A stretch of DNA of 64,000 nt, taken from the NCBI RefSeq assembly GCF_963675165.1, contig NC_087387.1, positions 1,911,501-1,975,500 on the forward strand, written 5' to 3'. A program made the position numbers and the translations under genes. Source of the DNA: Halichondria panicea. Its lineage: Eukaryota; Porifera; Demospongiae; Suberitida; Halichondriidae. Position 1 is the stretch's first letter. The number at the start of each line of letters is the position of its first letter. Under the pieces are notes generated by a model. That model made no database searches. It had not been told where the DNA came from and was given only the letters and a program-made list of their open reading frames with translations. Positions 1 to 12,952 of this stretch are shown piece after piece.

Positions 1-72
1 CATCAAGCTGAGATAAGTGATGAGGACAGTCCTAGAATGGTCACTAGTAGAGCAACTATTAGTGTGTCATGA
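1..72 (+). CDS. 3' end of an unidentified plus-strand gene (partial)
   Basis: From base 1 the sequence is open for 23 codons (His-Gln-Ala-Glu-Ile-Ser-Asp-Glu-Asp-Ser-Pro...) and ends in TGA at 70-72. A polyadenylation signal AATAAA lies at 170-175. This fits the last coding exon of a gene entering from the left, convergent with the FERM gene that ends at 229. The residues are acidic and serine-rich, typical of a disordered C-terminus, and no family can be named. The stretch is short enough to be open by chance. Confidence 0.4.
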   Translation, partial: HQAEISDEDSPRMVTSRATISVS

Positions 73-194
73 ACACAAGTATCATTCTAGCTTGCAATTG
101 GAAGTTTTGTCTCTTTTGTGTTCTTATTAATAATGTACTATAATAGCAGTATGTAATTATTGAATAGAAAATAAATTGGATTGTTCTTATGAAA

Positions 195-200
195 TTTATT
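195..200 (-). promoter_or_regulatory. Polyadenylation signal of the double-FERM gene
   Basis: TTTATT on the plus strand reads AATAAA on the minus strand, 29 nt beyond the TAA stop. The plus-strand AATAAA at 170-175 serves the convergent gene, so the two 3' ends nearly abut or overlap. Confidence 0.55.
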
Positions 201-228
201 GAATGAGTCTAAAAAAATTGTTTGAGAG

Positions 229-3200
229 TTACAGGTCATACGTTGTAGGAGTGGAGATGGACGACCGCTTCGGCTGGTCTGGAATGGAATCATTCAGTGG
301 GCTCATAACGGGGGTTGTGGGCGAGGTACTGAGGGAACTATGATTCGGTTGGTCCAGGTCAGAGCCATTCAGTGAACTCCTGATCATGAGGGGAGTTGTG
401 GGTGGAGTACTATGCTCCGGCTGGTCCAGGTCAAAGCCATTCAATGAACTTCTCACGGGGGTTGTGGGTGGAGTGCCAAGGGGGTACTGTGTGTGTGTGT
501 GTGTGTGTGTGTGGTTGGGGTGGCGTTATTTATAGTGTGCATAAAAATAAAAAGTGTATTGGTTAATATTTCAAGCCTTTAGAGATGACATAGAGGCTTA
601 GAGCTTTAATTGTAAGCTTTTAATAGAGTATATAGAGTATCATAACACTCCATGGCCATATATACACAGGGCCTCTGCAACATATAGCATGAGTAGAGTC
701 AGAGAAATAGGTGGCCTGAAATAGCTATAGATCCACTCACCCCGGTATCAGGCCCAGAGCTGATGCTGGGAGGTTTAGAGGGGGCCTGATCAATTCTCCC
801 TCGGATGGTCATCTGGATGTAGAGCTCCAGTGTGTTGAGGATCTCTTTTGTCTGGTACGTGTATCCATGGAAATCCTCTGCCCACTCTTTGAAGTTCTGC
901 ATGTGAGGGGAGGGGAGGGGGCACTGACAGACAGTATGAGCAACGACTACTTTGCTGTCGCTATACTGTACATGTACTAACCAATGTTGAATGCCAACTC
1001 TAGATCTACTAGAAAACCAATTACGGAAATTTATACTGCAGAATAAAAAGAGCAGCTGACTGGCTCACCAGCTTAAAGCTGTTCTCTGTAGAGGTCCACT
1101 TGTATATGTCAGAGAACCGATGAGTGAAAAGCACCTGTGGTTGGTGGAGCAATTGAAGTAACCATGCATGTGTAGCCTACGATTAAAGATATTTACAGTA
1201 GATACAACAACTACGCGTACCTTCAATATAACACAAACGCAATTTACACAATATGCCCAAGGGCGTGTTAAATTGCCTATCAATGCAGTGTGTGTGGTCA
1301 CCTTGCCAGTGTCTTGCTCAACACTGCAGATGCCGTGCTGGTTGATACCAAACCAGCGATGTTCCATCTTCCTCCAGGGAATCACCGCCAATATCTCACG
1401 ACGAACAGGGACCTGTACAGTGATGCCAACATAATTCTCACTCAAATTACAACTGCTAACAAAGAGATACCTTTTTTACTGTAATTAGCGTTTCAGGGTA
1501 CTAATTTTGGTGGATTTGTAGCAAATTCATTAGCACAATATTTGTCAAAAGATGTACATAAAAGTATGAGGAATGGAAAGTTTAGAGTCAGATACAGATG
1601 AAAAAAGGGCTAACTTGCTTAGCATACTCTCAACAGTACAGAAAAAAAGAAACATTTTATAAATGCGTTTTATTATTAGCGCGGACTTAATTTAGCGTTA
1701 ATTACAAATTCGCTAAAATTAGTACCCATTTATAATAGGGTAATTTGTTTGTTGGCAACATTTAAAGTGTTTCTTACAACCAGATCTACGATCATCTCAA
1801 GAATAATGTTTATCCTTCGAAAAATCTTAATGATACGTACGTACTAGACTTATGGGAGTCAAAATGTCTATAATTGGTATAATTATAGGCATCTCGGTAC
1901 ACTTACTGTCACGTCAAAGAACACTCCTTGATGAGTGATCAGCTTCTGACAAGAATCAATGAGGTCGTTGATGCACTCATGCGTTGAGGCCCCACTCAAT
2001 TCTTTGTGGGCACGCTCCACTTCTCCCACGATACCAAATGACCCATGAAACTTCTGAGGCAGAAATGTTTTCGCACTGTGGGGGTGAAGTGTGTGTGTGT
2101 AGTGTTAGATGGATTGAATAAGAGGAACCGCTTTTCAAACCATGCAGTGTGTGGTGGGTGTGTGCTACGGGCTGAGGAGGGGATACACACATAGCTAAAG
2201 ATTCACTGATTAACCATAGCCCCCATACTTAATAGCCATAGTAGATATATCCTACGAGATGGTTGCATGCTCACTCATAGTCTTGTGGGGGCCACACACG
2301 AGCTCTCTCTCGGTCGCCAAAGTACACCTGAGTCAGCAGTGCATTCAACTATGGAGGAGGTTGGTCAATATGACATCATCACAATATGGAGGGGAACAAC
2401 ATACCTTTATTGCAGCCTTCCTGTCCACTGGATAAGCTCCTTGAACCAACCCCAGCCAACTCTGCATTGGGAGAGATTTTTACATAAATTATAGTGCATT
2501 ACACAATGATGTACGTATCTCTGTAAACGAACTATGTACATACATTTCCTTTTAAAACAATTATAGAGCTGTATCACGGTATTAACAGTGTAGAGCACCT
2601 TGAGCATAACACACAACCTGCATGTACATGTACACCCCATGCACCCCTACCCACCTGGTAGAAACGACGGTATCTGGCCACGTCAGGATGCTCACAGTCA
2701 GGCCATTCATCCCCGCAATCCAGTGAGCTCTCGTCTGGAGCGTCGACCTCGTCCTCATTTTGGTACATCCTGAGTGGGAGGGTGATATACGTGCTCGATC
2801 ACCAGAATGTCACATGATCATGTGCTTACCGTAGATGCAGAACATATGGTTTGATGGAGAAATCATATTGCTCCCTGAGGCTCTTATTGCTCTCCATCCT
2901 GGGAGCTGCACACAAAACATACATACAGGGTAATTGCTATTGGGATAAATGTGATAGTATACTCACTGAAATCTCCAAATACTGGAGAACTCCTTCGTCT
3001 GTATCGACCAGCGAGAATTCTCTGCACGAAATAGACAACAAGAGTAAAACATTACAATGCTGTGCAACTATAGCTAACCATGCACCCAGGTTTTAAATTA
3101 AAGGTGCCTATAACCTGCATTTTAGACAAACTCACCGGCTTCCCTCCATACTTCTCAATGATTGACTGAATGCCTGTGGGTATCCAGAGATAGTAGTCGC

Positions 3201-6200
3201 TGGGATCACTGATGCTGAATGTGCCACAGATGTCTTTCACCACTTCCCCTATGGCCTTACCAGTGTGGAGCTGTGTGTGTGTGTGTGTGTGTAGGTGAAG
3301 GGGTAACGTACACAGTCGTAGTCATAAGTGAAGTATAGATAGCGATTAAGACAGCCTCAAATGTTTTGCTAATTGAGTGTTTTAAAATACGTAGTCACGG
3401 AACGGTACATATAACGTAGAGATCTGTACCAGCCATTAATTATAACCAACTCACCAGTACTGGCCTGACGTCTTGCTTCATCACCACAATGTGAAAGAGC
3501 TTGTAGTCTTCAAGAATCTGTCGATAATCCTGCATGTACATGTATGTGTAAAGTTAAAATGAGGCTAATACATACGTGTACGTACGTAGCACTATTATAA
3601 TATCAGAAGTCCTGATGATATGCAACAGTCAAGATAATAGCTTTCAACTATTACTACAAGGCCGCACCCCCTTGTGGGGCACACCTCCACAACACACATC
3701 TTATACACTGACCAGCTCAAGAAAGTCCGGAATATGCACTGAAGTCCGACTCAGATCCTTCTTTTTCTCCTCTCTGAGAGGTGTGGCCTTGGGGGACACG
3801 TTGAACTCTATCTCCGTGTCAACAGTGGACACGGGATGGATCACAGCTGACTGCAAGCCCTCGGAACCAGCTGATGGGCTGTCCAAGACAGGAAACACTT
3901 CATCATTTCGTACCTCCCGAGTCTGAAAGAAATGTTGAGCATTTAATGAATGAAGTATAAGCACCTCAAAAGCAGACCAATTATGAAAGAAGTTCTGAAA
4001 ATACTCAGTACACTGTTACAGTAAGCTTTAATTGTGAGCTAATTTAACAGTATACAATCGTAATTCTCTACTGTGTAAAGTGAACATACTGTAGAGGACA
4101 GTACCTCTGCCTCCTCGTTATTAGCAGGCCACTCAAACGACAGGCTACGTTTGTTCATTGTCGTGTCAACAGGCGGGGGGTCAACAGAGCTCTCGCCAGG
4201 TGGTGGTGGTTGATATGCCTCAAGTGTTATGGGATTTACGATAGCTGCCACTGGCAACTGCTTGACGGTAACATCACCATGATAGAGGTGGGAGTTACGT
4301 TTGAAGACCTCGTTGACTTCCGGAGATGTCACTCTTGCAGATACCCTGAATCGTAGTCCTATATAAGGAGGAGGTTACAATAATAAGCAGCATAAATTAC
4401 ATATCGTATAGTGCGAAAATTTCGCTGATTTCGTGGGTTAGCAATCTTACACGAAAATTAAGTTGCCAAAATTGTTAGAACTTATCTGCTATAACGTGCA
4501 AAGATTCAAGGCGTGGCTTTCTGGTAAGCATGCAGTTATTCCATGAATATTGTGCAACAAAATGCTTTTAGAGGCCATTCCACGAAATATAAGTGCCTCG
4601 AAAATTTCGCGCTATACGGTACATGTAATATTGCACAAACGAATACAATACATTTCCATTGTAAACAGGACCAGAGAGTGCATTGACATTAACTAATGTG
4701 GTACTACTAGCCTTTCAACTTGGTAAGATGCACGGCCTCCAAGAGGTGGCTGGACAAGGACTGCCTGTACGGACTGTACAGTGACTGCCAGGACCCGAGC
4801 ACATTCTATAAAAATTAGGAATATAAAAAACATACATTATGAATTATAGACTTATTTTCGAATTGCATGCTTCCAACTGAATTAAGTTACGAGCACGAAA
4901 CTTCAAATGCGAGTCTATATATGTACACCCTTCAGTTTTTGTTGTTAAGACAGTGAGATTTAGCCCTGCCACTAAATGTTGATCTAATTTCTTAATAACA
5001 CACCATGTTATAGCTTCATGATACTCAATCGTATGCATATATTGTGAGACGTACCACTTTGAACAAGTCTTCATTCTGTGAGGAGATGTCCGTGTCCCTC
5101 AGATCTCGGATGCGCCAGGTCTTGTCACTAATAGCCTGAGGGTAGACTCATGCAATCAACACACAATATGACTGGTATATATACGTTATCCTACCTGGAG
5201 TTTCCCGTTGTCGTCAGTTTGGCATAGCGACACTGAGTCACTGTCGATAATGATCACATGATCTGAAGAGTCCTCAGACAGCTGTTAGATGCGTAAAATA
5301 GTGTGAATAGTGAGATCATAGGGGTGATATGTATATGTGACCAGTGAATTTGATACATGCATAACTACTGACTATAGAGAATAAAGTGTAGGAATGAAGG
5401 TGTGACAGGTATACAATGCAGGTTGTATGGTATCACACTTGTGTACACTGCATGTTGTTGCTGGTAGCCATAATGTACAATGTTGTGCCTAATAATTATA
5501 GAGGATCAAGCCTTGGATTGCAGAGAAGGAATGTAACACTATAGTGCAATCTAGCCAATGTTGTATGGTACGTACGCAGCTACTTAATACGCACTGTACA
5601 TGTATACGTCTGTATACTTAATCCTATAAAGAGAGCTTTGGTGTGTGGTGCTGTTCTTTGCACTCTAGTAGTGAGTCTTAGTTACCTTGATGGGGTAGTA
5701 GTTGACCAGGACAGTCTGCTTTACACTGTGCAGCTGCAGCAACTTGTTCTTGGCCTCACTCTGTTCCAAACTCTCAACACGCTCGCGATAAAATGTCTGG
5801 GAAATCAAATACGTATATTAGCTGATGGGACAAGTTATAAAAAAAGTCTTACCGTGACAATCTGGGCGAAGAAACTCGAGTCTTTCTGTCTGGCCTGAGG
5901 CATTACTTTGCAAGTAGCTTCATCATCACTGCAAAGTATCAAAATAATTGAAATATTGCTAAACACGGGCAAACCCACTGCCAATCCTATGTAAAACCTA
6001 CTGGTTTTACTGGTTTTACTAATAATGAGATCTAGAGTTGGTGCATGGGTAATTCTTACCTAATGTTCTCACTTCTCTGCTCGATATGATGGAGCAATGC
6101 TGACATCTATTGAGTGTGATTAATATTATTGTGTATAGTATATAACTGACAAAACATACGTGCTCTAACAACGTACCAGTGAGCATAAGGAGTCATCTTC

Positions 6201-9200
6201 ATGGCAACCTCCGACATACTTGCCTGTCAAATACTGAGTACGAATCTGCACAAAATAAAACATAATTCAATATCACACACCATAGCTATCGTAACCATAG
6301 TCACCTGTTGATATATAAGCTCCCTGAGGTCATCATTGCCTTTGACAGCCTCGTGAATGTCATCGTTGAGAATAAAGAACTTCTTGCGAAGAAGGAGTTT
6401 GTCTCCATCCTGGACATCTTGTCCATTGAGAGAGCTGGTCAAGCTGAGCCATTCATCTGATGGATACAAGAACATTACAATTCATACTTAGTTACAGTAA
6501 AAATATGCAATCACATGCACATTCTCCGTGGACACAGAGAAGCAGCTGACTCACATTTGACGTCTGTATTGGTGGTAGGTCTGGCCAAGGAGAGCTCAGC
6601 ATGTTCCTTTATTCCTGCACAAGAGGGAAAGGCACGGGAAATATAAAGCAGCTGATACTACAACACCTCTAATACTGCTGATGCATGTATATACATGTAC
6701 GTATGTTACACATTCATGCTATATATATATACGTACCACAGCAGATTGCCATGCTAGCATGCTGCTATAATTATTGTAGAAATGGTCTAGCTAGTACGTA
6801 CAGCAAACATACCGAACATGTCGCAGATGGTTGGAACAACGTCCATTAGGGGGAAGCCAAAGTTCACCTCGATCTTTCTGTCTTCTCCATCACATAGGTT
6901 GATCACTATGGGGATGGGAAGTGTCTTGTGACGAAACTGGAGCTGGTCCTGTGTGGATGAGTGGGTGTGGAGTGTGTAGTGTGTGAGGGTGTGAGGGATT
7001 AGCAGCTAGCTCGTAACACGGAACTATAGCTAGGAACAATGGATGATCTCTGCAACATTTAATGGAGGACATGATACTAATGTCATACCATTGGTTCATT
7101 CCTCTTGATGCCATAGTCAGCTATCTCTCTTGAGGGATTCAAAACAATGTCATCTCTTTCGGGACGGACAAGGTAGAGGTCAAAGTCTAAAGATGAAGAA
7201 ATTACAATAATGATTAATTTATATGCTTCTGCATCACGGAACAGTTGCATCACAATGCAAACAGGATGATCTAAAGATTCAAATATCTCGTGTTGTTATG
7301 ACACCCAATTATTAAATTAAGAGAAATCATTCTGTACATAAAGCAGACTAAAGCTTAACACAAGTGATGCCGCTCAAGTAGACATAATTAGCTGACAACC
7401 ATGTTGTCATATTGAGTTGCAGAGAAGTCAATGCAATGACAGTGAAGACTGCAATGTCCATTCCAACGACAGAGAAATGTATCTCACCACACAAACACAA
7501 AACAGCAAACAAAAACAAACAAAATACCTGCACAACTGTGCTGAAGCTAACATGCAGAGGATTCTGAGATTATGAGGAGCAAACACACATGTCAAAATAA
7601 TGTAGCTATACTACACGTGCACTGAGGACTGCAGTAGGTACGGTATATAATTATACACACAGCATTAAGAAACAGCTACAGGGCCATGCACAGACTGCTG
7701 GTTCAATGGCACTCCTGCAAGTGGAAAACCTCTAAACACCAACACCTTTGGCCTGTTTACCGAGAAGTCTTAATAATATTATTGATTTTGGGGGGCTTCA
7801 GTGAGTTTTTTTTTGAATTGCTTGAGTATTCTCATTTTAATAGGCGTCCGGATCTCATTTAGGGGTCATACTGTATGCAATAAGAGCCTTAAGGGGCATA
7901 CCCATATCTCCTGTGAAGATGGAGCAAGTGCCAGTGAGTAGCACTGAATGTTGGGCTGCACAAGGGGACACATCACTCATGCTGGTGGTATCAAACACCA
8001 TTCGATGCATTGTCCTCAGAGAATTAGCTTGTGCTGTCTTAGCTATACAATATCATTATTTTTGTAGAATGCACTACATCTACTATGGCTTACGCACTAT
8101 TATATATACGTCATAAACTCATTGTAAAAATGACTATACTAGTACTATATACACTTCAAGCAAGTCTTAGTTTCAGGAACTGTCACAGCTACACTCTGAC
8201 TGCAAGTAGTACACTGCATGATATTATAGAGTACAGTGTGAACACTGGAAGCGGAACTTGGCTACAAGACGTAATATTTGAAGTATACGCAACAATAAGC
8301 ATGCCAATAACAAACAACAATAAACATACCAGACAAACACAACGTCAACCAGACAGTCGACGTGTCAAAAGGTCAATGAGATAAACAGCAATCACCGATC
8401 CCCACACCAGTATACAAAGCATTGAATACAGGCCAAACAGTATTAAAATTAGGGCATGAGTATCTCACCCTTGAGGAGTGTGTCCATATCCCTTCCATGT
8501 TTGTCTCTCAGGATATAAGCTCCGTTCATAAACACCATCTTAATGGTGGAGCCAGCATTCACCTGCACAATGAGAGTTCGTATAATCATTACGCTATATA
8601 CACACGCACACATGCATGCAGTCAACGATGTGAATTGTACAACATAACAACATAGACCACATCATTGATGTTAAACAAGTAACATCACAAACCTTATAAT
8701 TCCCACATCATGATTCTGTTAATAATGATTATATAGTGTCGTTCCCAGCCTCTAGTTGTCTCTGCTAGGTCGCCAACTACTATTTTTTAAGTTCGTTCTA
8801 TTAAATAAAAATCGGCCTGGGAACGATCAAGGCGTCAAGGAGATATCCATGAAATTACCCATGCATACATGTAATTCCTACAGATGTTTATACTGACTCG
8901 GTGCTGACTTGTATTTCCAAAGCATTCCTATTAATATACTATAAAGGTGCCCATTAATTATGCACTACGGTCAAAATTATGCTAACATAATCTAACAAAG
9001 CCTATTCGCAATACAGCAATAAACTTGTGAATACACGCAGTCTTTTAATGTGTCCATTATTTTACACACTGTTATATGAAACATAAATGCATACGCACTT
9101 CTTGCACATTTAAACACGTTCATGCATATAATGAACGCATGCACTGTCCCATAATTATTATTGTCGTACGACACAATTCAAGTATCATTTAACAAAAGCA

Positions 9201-9528
9201 GTGAATTGCACCGACCCATGCATGCACTATAGCGATGAAGACACAATAATTTTTTTAAAATTGAACTATATCCATCAACAATTCTAGTGTTGGAAGATTT
9301 GAGCACAAGGCAATATTAATCAATAAGCTGTATAGAAGAGTGCATGCAGTGCACATAAACACGCCACGTACGCAGCAACAACAATTGTGTCTGCAATGAT
9401 ATAAGCACCAAAATATAACATACCTTAATGGTGACTGATTCACAGTCAGGTGAGGTCCTCCCCGTGCTGATGCTCAGCTGGACGTCGAATGCAGACGGCC
9501 CTGCATCATCTGCAGCTACTCTCGCCAT
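229..9528 (-). CDS. Double-FERM, talin/kindlin-like protein (27 exons, ~1007 aa)
   Basis: Exons (high to low): 9424-9528, 8469-8562, 7089-7186, 6813-6948, 6555-6614, 6305-6456, 6177-6245, 6060-6106, 5853-5928, 5686-5796, 5195-5281, 5055-5135, 4712-4805, 4105-4358, 3713-3922, 3455-3529, 3136-3270, 2967-3021, 2830-2905, 2655-2769, 2405-2461, 2275-2327, 1907-2075, 1302-1436, 1069-1134, 741-896, 229-486. The phases agree throughout and sum to 3024 nt. Residues ~10-400 resemble talin F0-F3: an F1 ubiquitin fold ending GDKLLLRKKFF, a helical F2 and a PTB-like F3. Residues ~560-915 form a second module: an F1-like segment, an F2 containing AHKEL, and an F3 with VPVRREILAVIPWR and FSDIYKWTSTENSFKLNF, matching the talin F3 pattern before a closing helix. 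Between them is a Pro/Ser-rich linker. The tail (923-1007) repeats a TPPTTP-RSSLNG-DLDQP unit about three times. Known FERM proteins link membrane receptors to actin, so a cortical adaptor role is inferred. There is no talin rod. The start is the ATG at 9528 and the stop is TAA at 229-231. Confidence 0.72.
487..513. repeat. (GT)n microsatellite
   Basis: This GT run forms the polypyrimidine/AG acceptor tract directly in front of the last exon of the minus-strand double-FERM gene. Repeat-length change here could affect splicing. Confidence 0.9.
4404..4620. mobile_element. MITE-like hairpin with CGTATAGYGCGAAAATTTCG ends, copy 1
   Basis: About 217 bp inside an intron of the double-FERM gene. 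The ends are mutually inverted (CGTATAGTGCGAAAATTTCG and CGAAAATTTCGCGCTATACG). The interior has several variants of TTTCGTGGGTTAGCAA, and the same interior phrases recur inverted at 10533-10736. There is no coding potential, so a non-autonomous DNA element is likely. Confidence 0.75.
8739..8826. mobile_element. Small hairpin element
   Basis: The arms TCGTTCCCAGCC and GGCCTGGGAACGA flank an AT-rich centre. It lies in intron 1 of the double-FERM gene and resembles the CCAGGCCG hairpin family found at 16-20 kb and 40-42 kb, though the outer bases differ. Confidence 0.6.
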
Positions 9529-10114
9529 CACACACCGCAAATAAATGGTATGATCACTAGCTGTTAGCTAACTATTATACACGAGCTGGTATAGTATGGG
9601 AGAGAACAGCTGGGTATAACTTGGCTGCAAAGTGGCCTCACTCAACTGTGCTAAGCAAATTTGCTCAATGTAAGCAGACAGAAGGAACAGCTAGCTAGTT
9701 CAGCATGGAGGTTGCTGGGCTTGAAACTGAATGAGCAACTGGTGTAGTGAGCTGGAATGTATAGCCGGTAGTTATGGATTCCACAAACTTAACTCTATTA
9801 GTTGTGGGGAATTTGATAACTCGTTTGTAATTTAGAGTGCATAATTAAGTGCATAACGCTGTGACTAAGATACTAATTGAGAGAAGCCAGCATTATGGAT
9901 AATACCCACGAAGGTATCTTAACTTGGTTGAACCACCATTTTTAACAAGTAGTAAATTACACTTTGAATTAATTATATTTTGTCACCTGCCATAACAATT
10001 AATTATTACTGTATACTGAACTGGAACTCATTGATCAACAAAACCTATACGTATAAGTGCAATAGTGCTCTCAAAAAAATAAAAACTGTTCCAGCCAAAT
10101 ACATTCGTTATCTG
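9529..10114. other. Intergenic: upstream of the double-FERM gene, downstream of the lactone oxidase
   Basis: No exon-like reading frame is visible. The stretch should contain the minus-strand promoter of the double-FERM gene near 9530-9700 and the 3' flank of the oxidase gene. No clear TATA box or repeat was identified. Confidence 0.5.
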
Positions 10115-12952
10115 TTACAGTCCAAATGTTGTTCTCATGAGTTGGTTTAAAAACAGACCACTTGGGTCAAGTTCTTGCCGTATCTTCAAAAACTCAGGTA
10201 ACCGTGGATATGCATCATACAGCTGATGTGGCTCAAGGTCAAAGTACTTACCAAAATGAACGCGAGGGGTGAAATTCATCCTAACAAGTTCCTGGTAAAA
10301 GGCACTAAAGTATGACGAAACAGTTTTGTCCGAAGGGTTGTACAGCATTAGAGTGAGATAGCAACCGTCTCGCTGGTAGCTAGGGCTCAACCAAATGTCA
10401 TCACTCCTCACAAACCTGACCTGCAGTGAGTGCCAGAGACATTAAGTTTGTATGATCATGTGTATTCGTATTATAACCATGTACACAACATGGGGCATCT
10501 GGAGAGAACGATGAATTTTTGTGTGCAAAATGTAGAGCGCGAAATTTTTATATTTCGTGGAATGGCCTCTAAAAACGTTTCAATGTTCGTGGGATGACTG
10601 CTTACTGGAAGCCACGCCTTTAATCTTTGCATGTTATAGCAGATAAAAAACAATTTTCGTGGACTTAATTTTCGTGCAGGTTTGCTAACCCACGAAAAAA
10701 GCGAAAATTAAGCCCTCGAAAATTCGCGCTATACGGCACACGCACTCTTTAGACGATTTCAATCATTTTATACGTGCAGTCGCACCAAGAGGTAATCCAA
10801 CCATCATGCATGCATACATGTATAGTTTAAGAGTGGCAAATCTATATACTACATATATACAACATAATTATAATTATATATACGTGTGTTGTACTTTACC
10901 TCAGTGATGAGGTTGACTGGTATCCTGTTGTCCAGCACCATGTTCCGTAACAGTTGAAATGCATCGGTACACTTACTTCTGTCGACGGCAATCTCGGTCT
11001 GCAGGTTGCTAGGGAAATAAGGAGTGGGAACAAACACATTGTAGCTCTTGTCCACTAACGAGTACGCTGGAAAAATGTTTATGTAGCTGGCTATGAATCT
11101 CATTATGGATGGTAGCTGGCTTTGAAACCACGACGACAAGAAGAGGAATGGTTCCATGAGTCTCCACTGAGGAAAGAAGAAAGAGTAGAGGGTGGGGAAG
11201 AGTGAGAAAGAAAGGAGAAACAATACATTAAGAGTCGAATAATTATGCATACTAAAATCAATACGTATTTTTTATATTTGAGAGAGTGAAAATACCCGGC
11301 CGGGGTGGTGGGGAAGATTAAGAGGCGGTAAAAAATTATTATAGCTACTCAAAATCACCGCAATTATATCAATTTACGGGAACTGTCAGTTTCTTACGAA
11401 GAGCGTCTAGGCTACATGAATATACTTATTGTTTCAATACCTTTATATCCAGAATCCTCATTACTCCATTCCCAGTCACTTCTTGTTCAGTTCTATTCAT
11501 CCGTATCACTGCACAAGTACCACTATACAACTCAGTCCACAGCTTGACATGATGGCCACTGGTTGCTAGGGTCGGCAGTTGTCGTATGCAATCGTCCAAT
11601 GACAATGGCTCTAGACTTTCCTGCAGACGGAAGGCTGGCACACACTGCAAGGTCACCTTGGTGATGACCCCCAGCAGACCCATACTCACCTGTAGGAGAG
11701 TACAAAGTGCAATAGAAGAGATCGATACATAATTTCATTATACAATAATAGAGAGTGGGAGAGAGTGAGGGATAGCAGATATAATTTACTTCGTATACCT
11801 CCATAAATTATGAGTAGCTAGGAACCAATATGAATAATAGCAAAATCAATGAATTAACTACCGCTAGAGATTAACTAACGAAGGGTACTTATATCTAACT
11901 ACATACCAGCTGACAATACACTCACCAAAGCTGCTTTGAAGATGATTGGGTGATTAGCCTCGCTCAACGAGAGGGTTTCCCCCTCTCCAGTGACCAGCTC
12001 TAGTCCTGTTACCATGGTAGCAAGGTTCCCAAACTCAACCCCTGTACCATGAGTAGCTGTAATAGTGTAGGAAAAGAACAAAAATTAATCACAAGTTACT
12101 GCCACGGTATATATTTGCATATATAGTTATGCCACTCACCAGTGCTGATAGCTCCAGTGATGGTTTGATCAGTGATGGCCGGCAGCGAAGGTAAGGCCAG
12201 ACCTCTTTCATCAAGGTACCGCACTACCTCACCAATGGTGGTGCCTCCTTTGACAGTCACCTGACACGGAGAAAGATCATGTGATAGTCACAAATTGATA
12301 CTGTTTACCCATATGTACAGTGCACATAGAAAGTCTAGTGTAGTACTCTCCGAGCATGCAAATAATACCCTTAAATGGCAGCTAGTTCTTCTATAAACTT
12401 TCACAGTCCGATCCTCACCTGGCTAGCTGCCTTATCAAACTTGAAGATTCCCCTGTACTTGTGCAAAGAAACCATGACATCCTCCGACAGAGCAATGGCC
12501 AAACGGGAATGACCTGAGCCTAAAACACGGATATGATGGCCATTTTCTAGAGCATCGTACACAATAGACAGTATCTCTTCTTTAGTGGAAGGCGTGTGCA
12601 CCTTGCTGGGGTCAAAGAACACCAGGTGACCTGTGTGGATGGGTGGGGGTAGTCACTCAGCGCAGCATGATAAAACACAGTGCCATAATTGAAGAAGGAA
12701 TGCAATATCGGTTAGTACATTAGTGACCTACATGTATGAAAAGTTCGGAACATAAATATTTTTGTTTTTACTCGCACTCTTTCTCTTTTAATACTACTAG
12801 TCCAGGATACACACCCCCTTTCAGGAAACCTTTCATGTGGTTAGTAGTTTCTTACCAAAATTGAGCAGTGGAGGTTGGCTGGGAGAGATGAAGGAGTCAA
12901 TGACCCAGGCACCTAGCAATAGACTCACACTGAGCATCCAAAGGGCAGCCAT
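10115..12952 (-). CDS. L-gulonolactone / aldonolactone oxidase family FAD enzyme (7 exons, 460 aa)
   Basis: Exons: 12856-12952, 12419-12630, 12140-12260, 11926-12056, 11441-11689, 10900-11166, 10115-10420. All phases agree (1383 nt). The N-terminus MAALWMLSVSLLLGAW is hydrophobic, a signal peptide or membrane anchor. Residues ~48-230 are the PCMH-type FAD domain: LGSGHS at 69-74 has His73 at the position that carries covalent FAD in gulonolactone oxidases, followed by GTTIGEV and the THGTG loop. The C-terminal ALO domain ends with HFGK at 414-417, the family's His-x-x-Lys active-site motif, and DPSGLFLN near the end. Family members oxidise aldonolactones, the last step of ascorbate-type synthesis, and transfer electrons to O2. 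Length matches animal GULO (about 440 aa). GULO versus ALO substrate choice cannot be settled here. The gene is divergent from HIBCH across 173 bp. Confidence 0.87.
10533..10736. mobile_element. MITE-like hairpin with CGTATAGCGCGAA ends, copy 2 (inverted)
   Basis: Inverted relative copy of 4404-4620. It carries the same blocks (TTTCGTGGAATGGCCTC, CCACGCCTTTAATCTTTGCA, GCTAACCCACGAAA) in opposite order and ends in TTCGCGCTATACGG. It sits in the last intron of the lactone oxidase gene. Confidence 0.75.

Noticed and set aside
2967-3021. Alternative frame EFSLVDTDEGVLQYLEIS in the double-FERM exon
   Set aside because: It requires an incoming phase 2, whereas the preceding exon ends in phase 0. 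The RILAGRYRRRSSPVFGDF frame joins both neighbours correctly.
4712-4805. Alternative frame CARVLAVTVQSVQAVLVQPP in the double-FERM gene
   Set aside because: It looks protein-like but needs phase 1 in and has no phase 1 exit. The NVLGSWQSLYSPYRQSL frame fits both neighbours with a GC donor.
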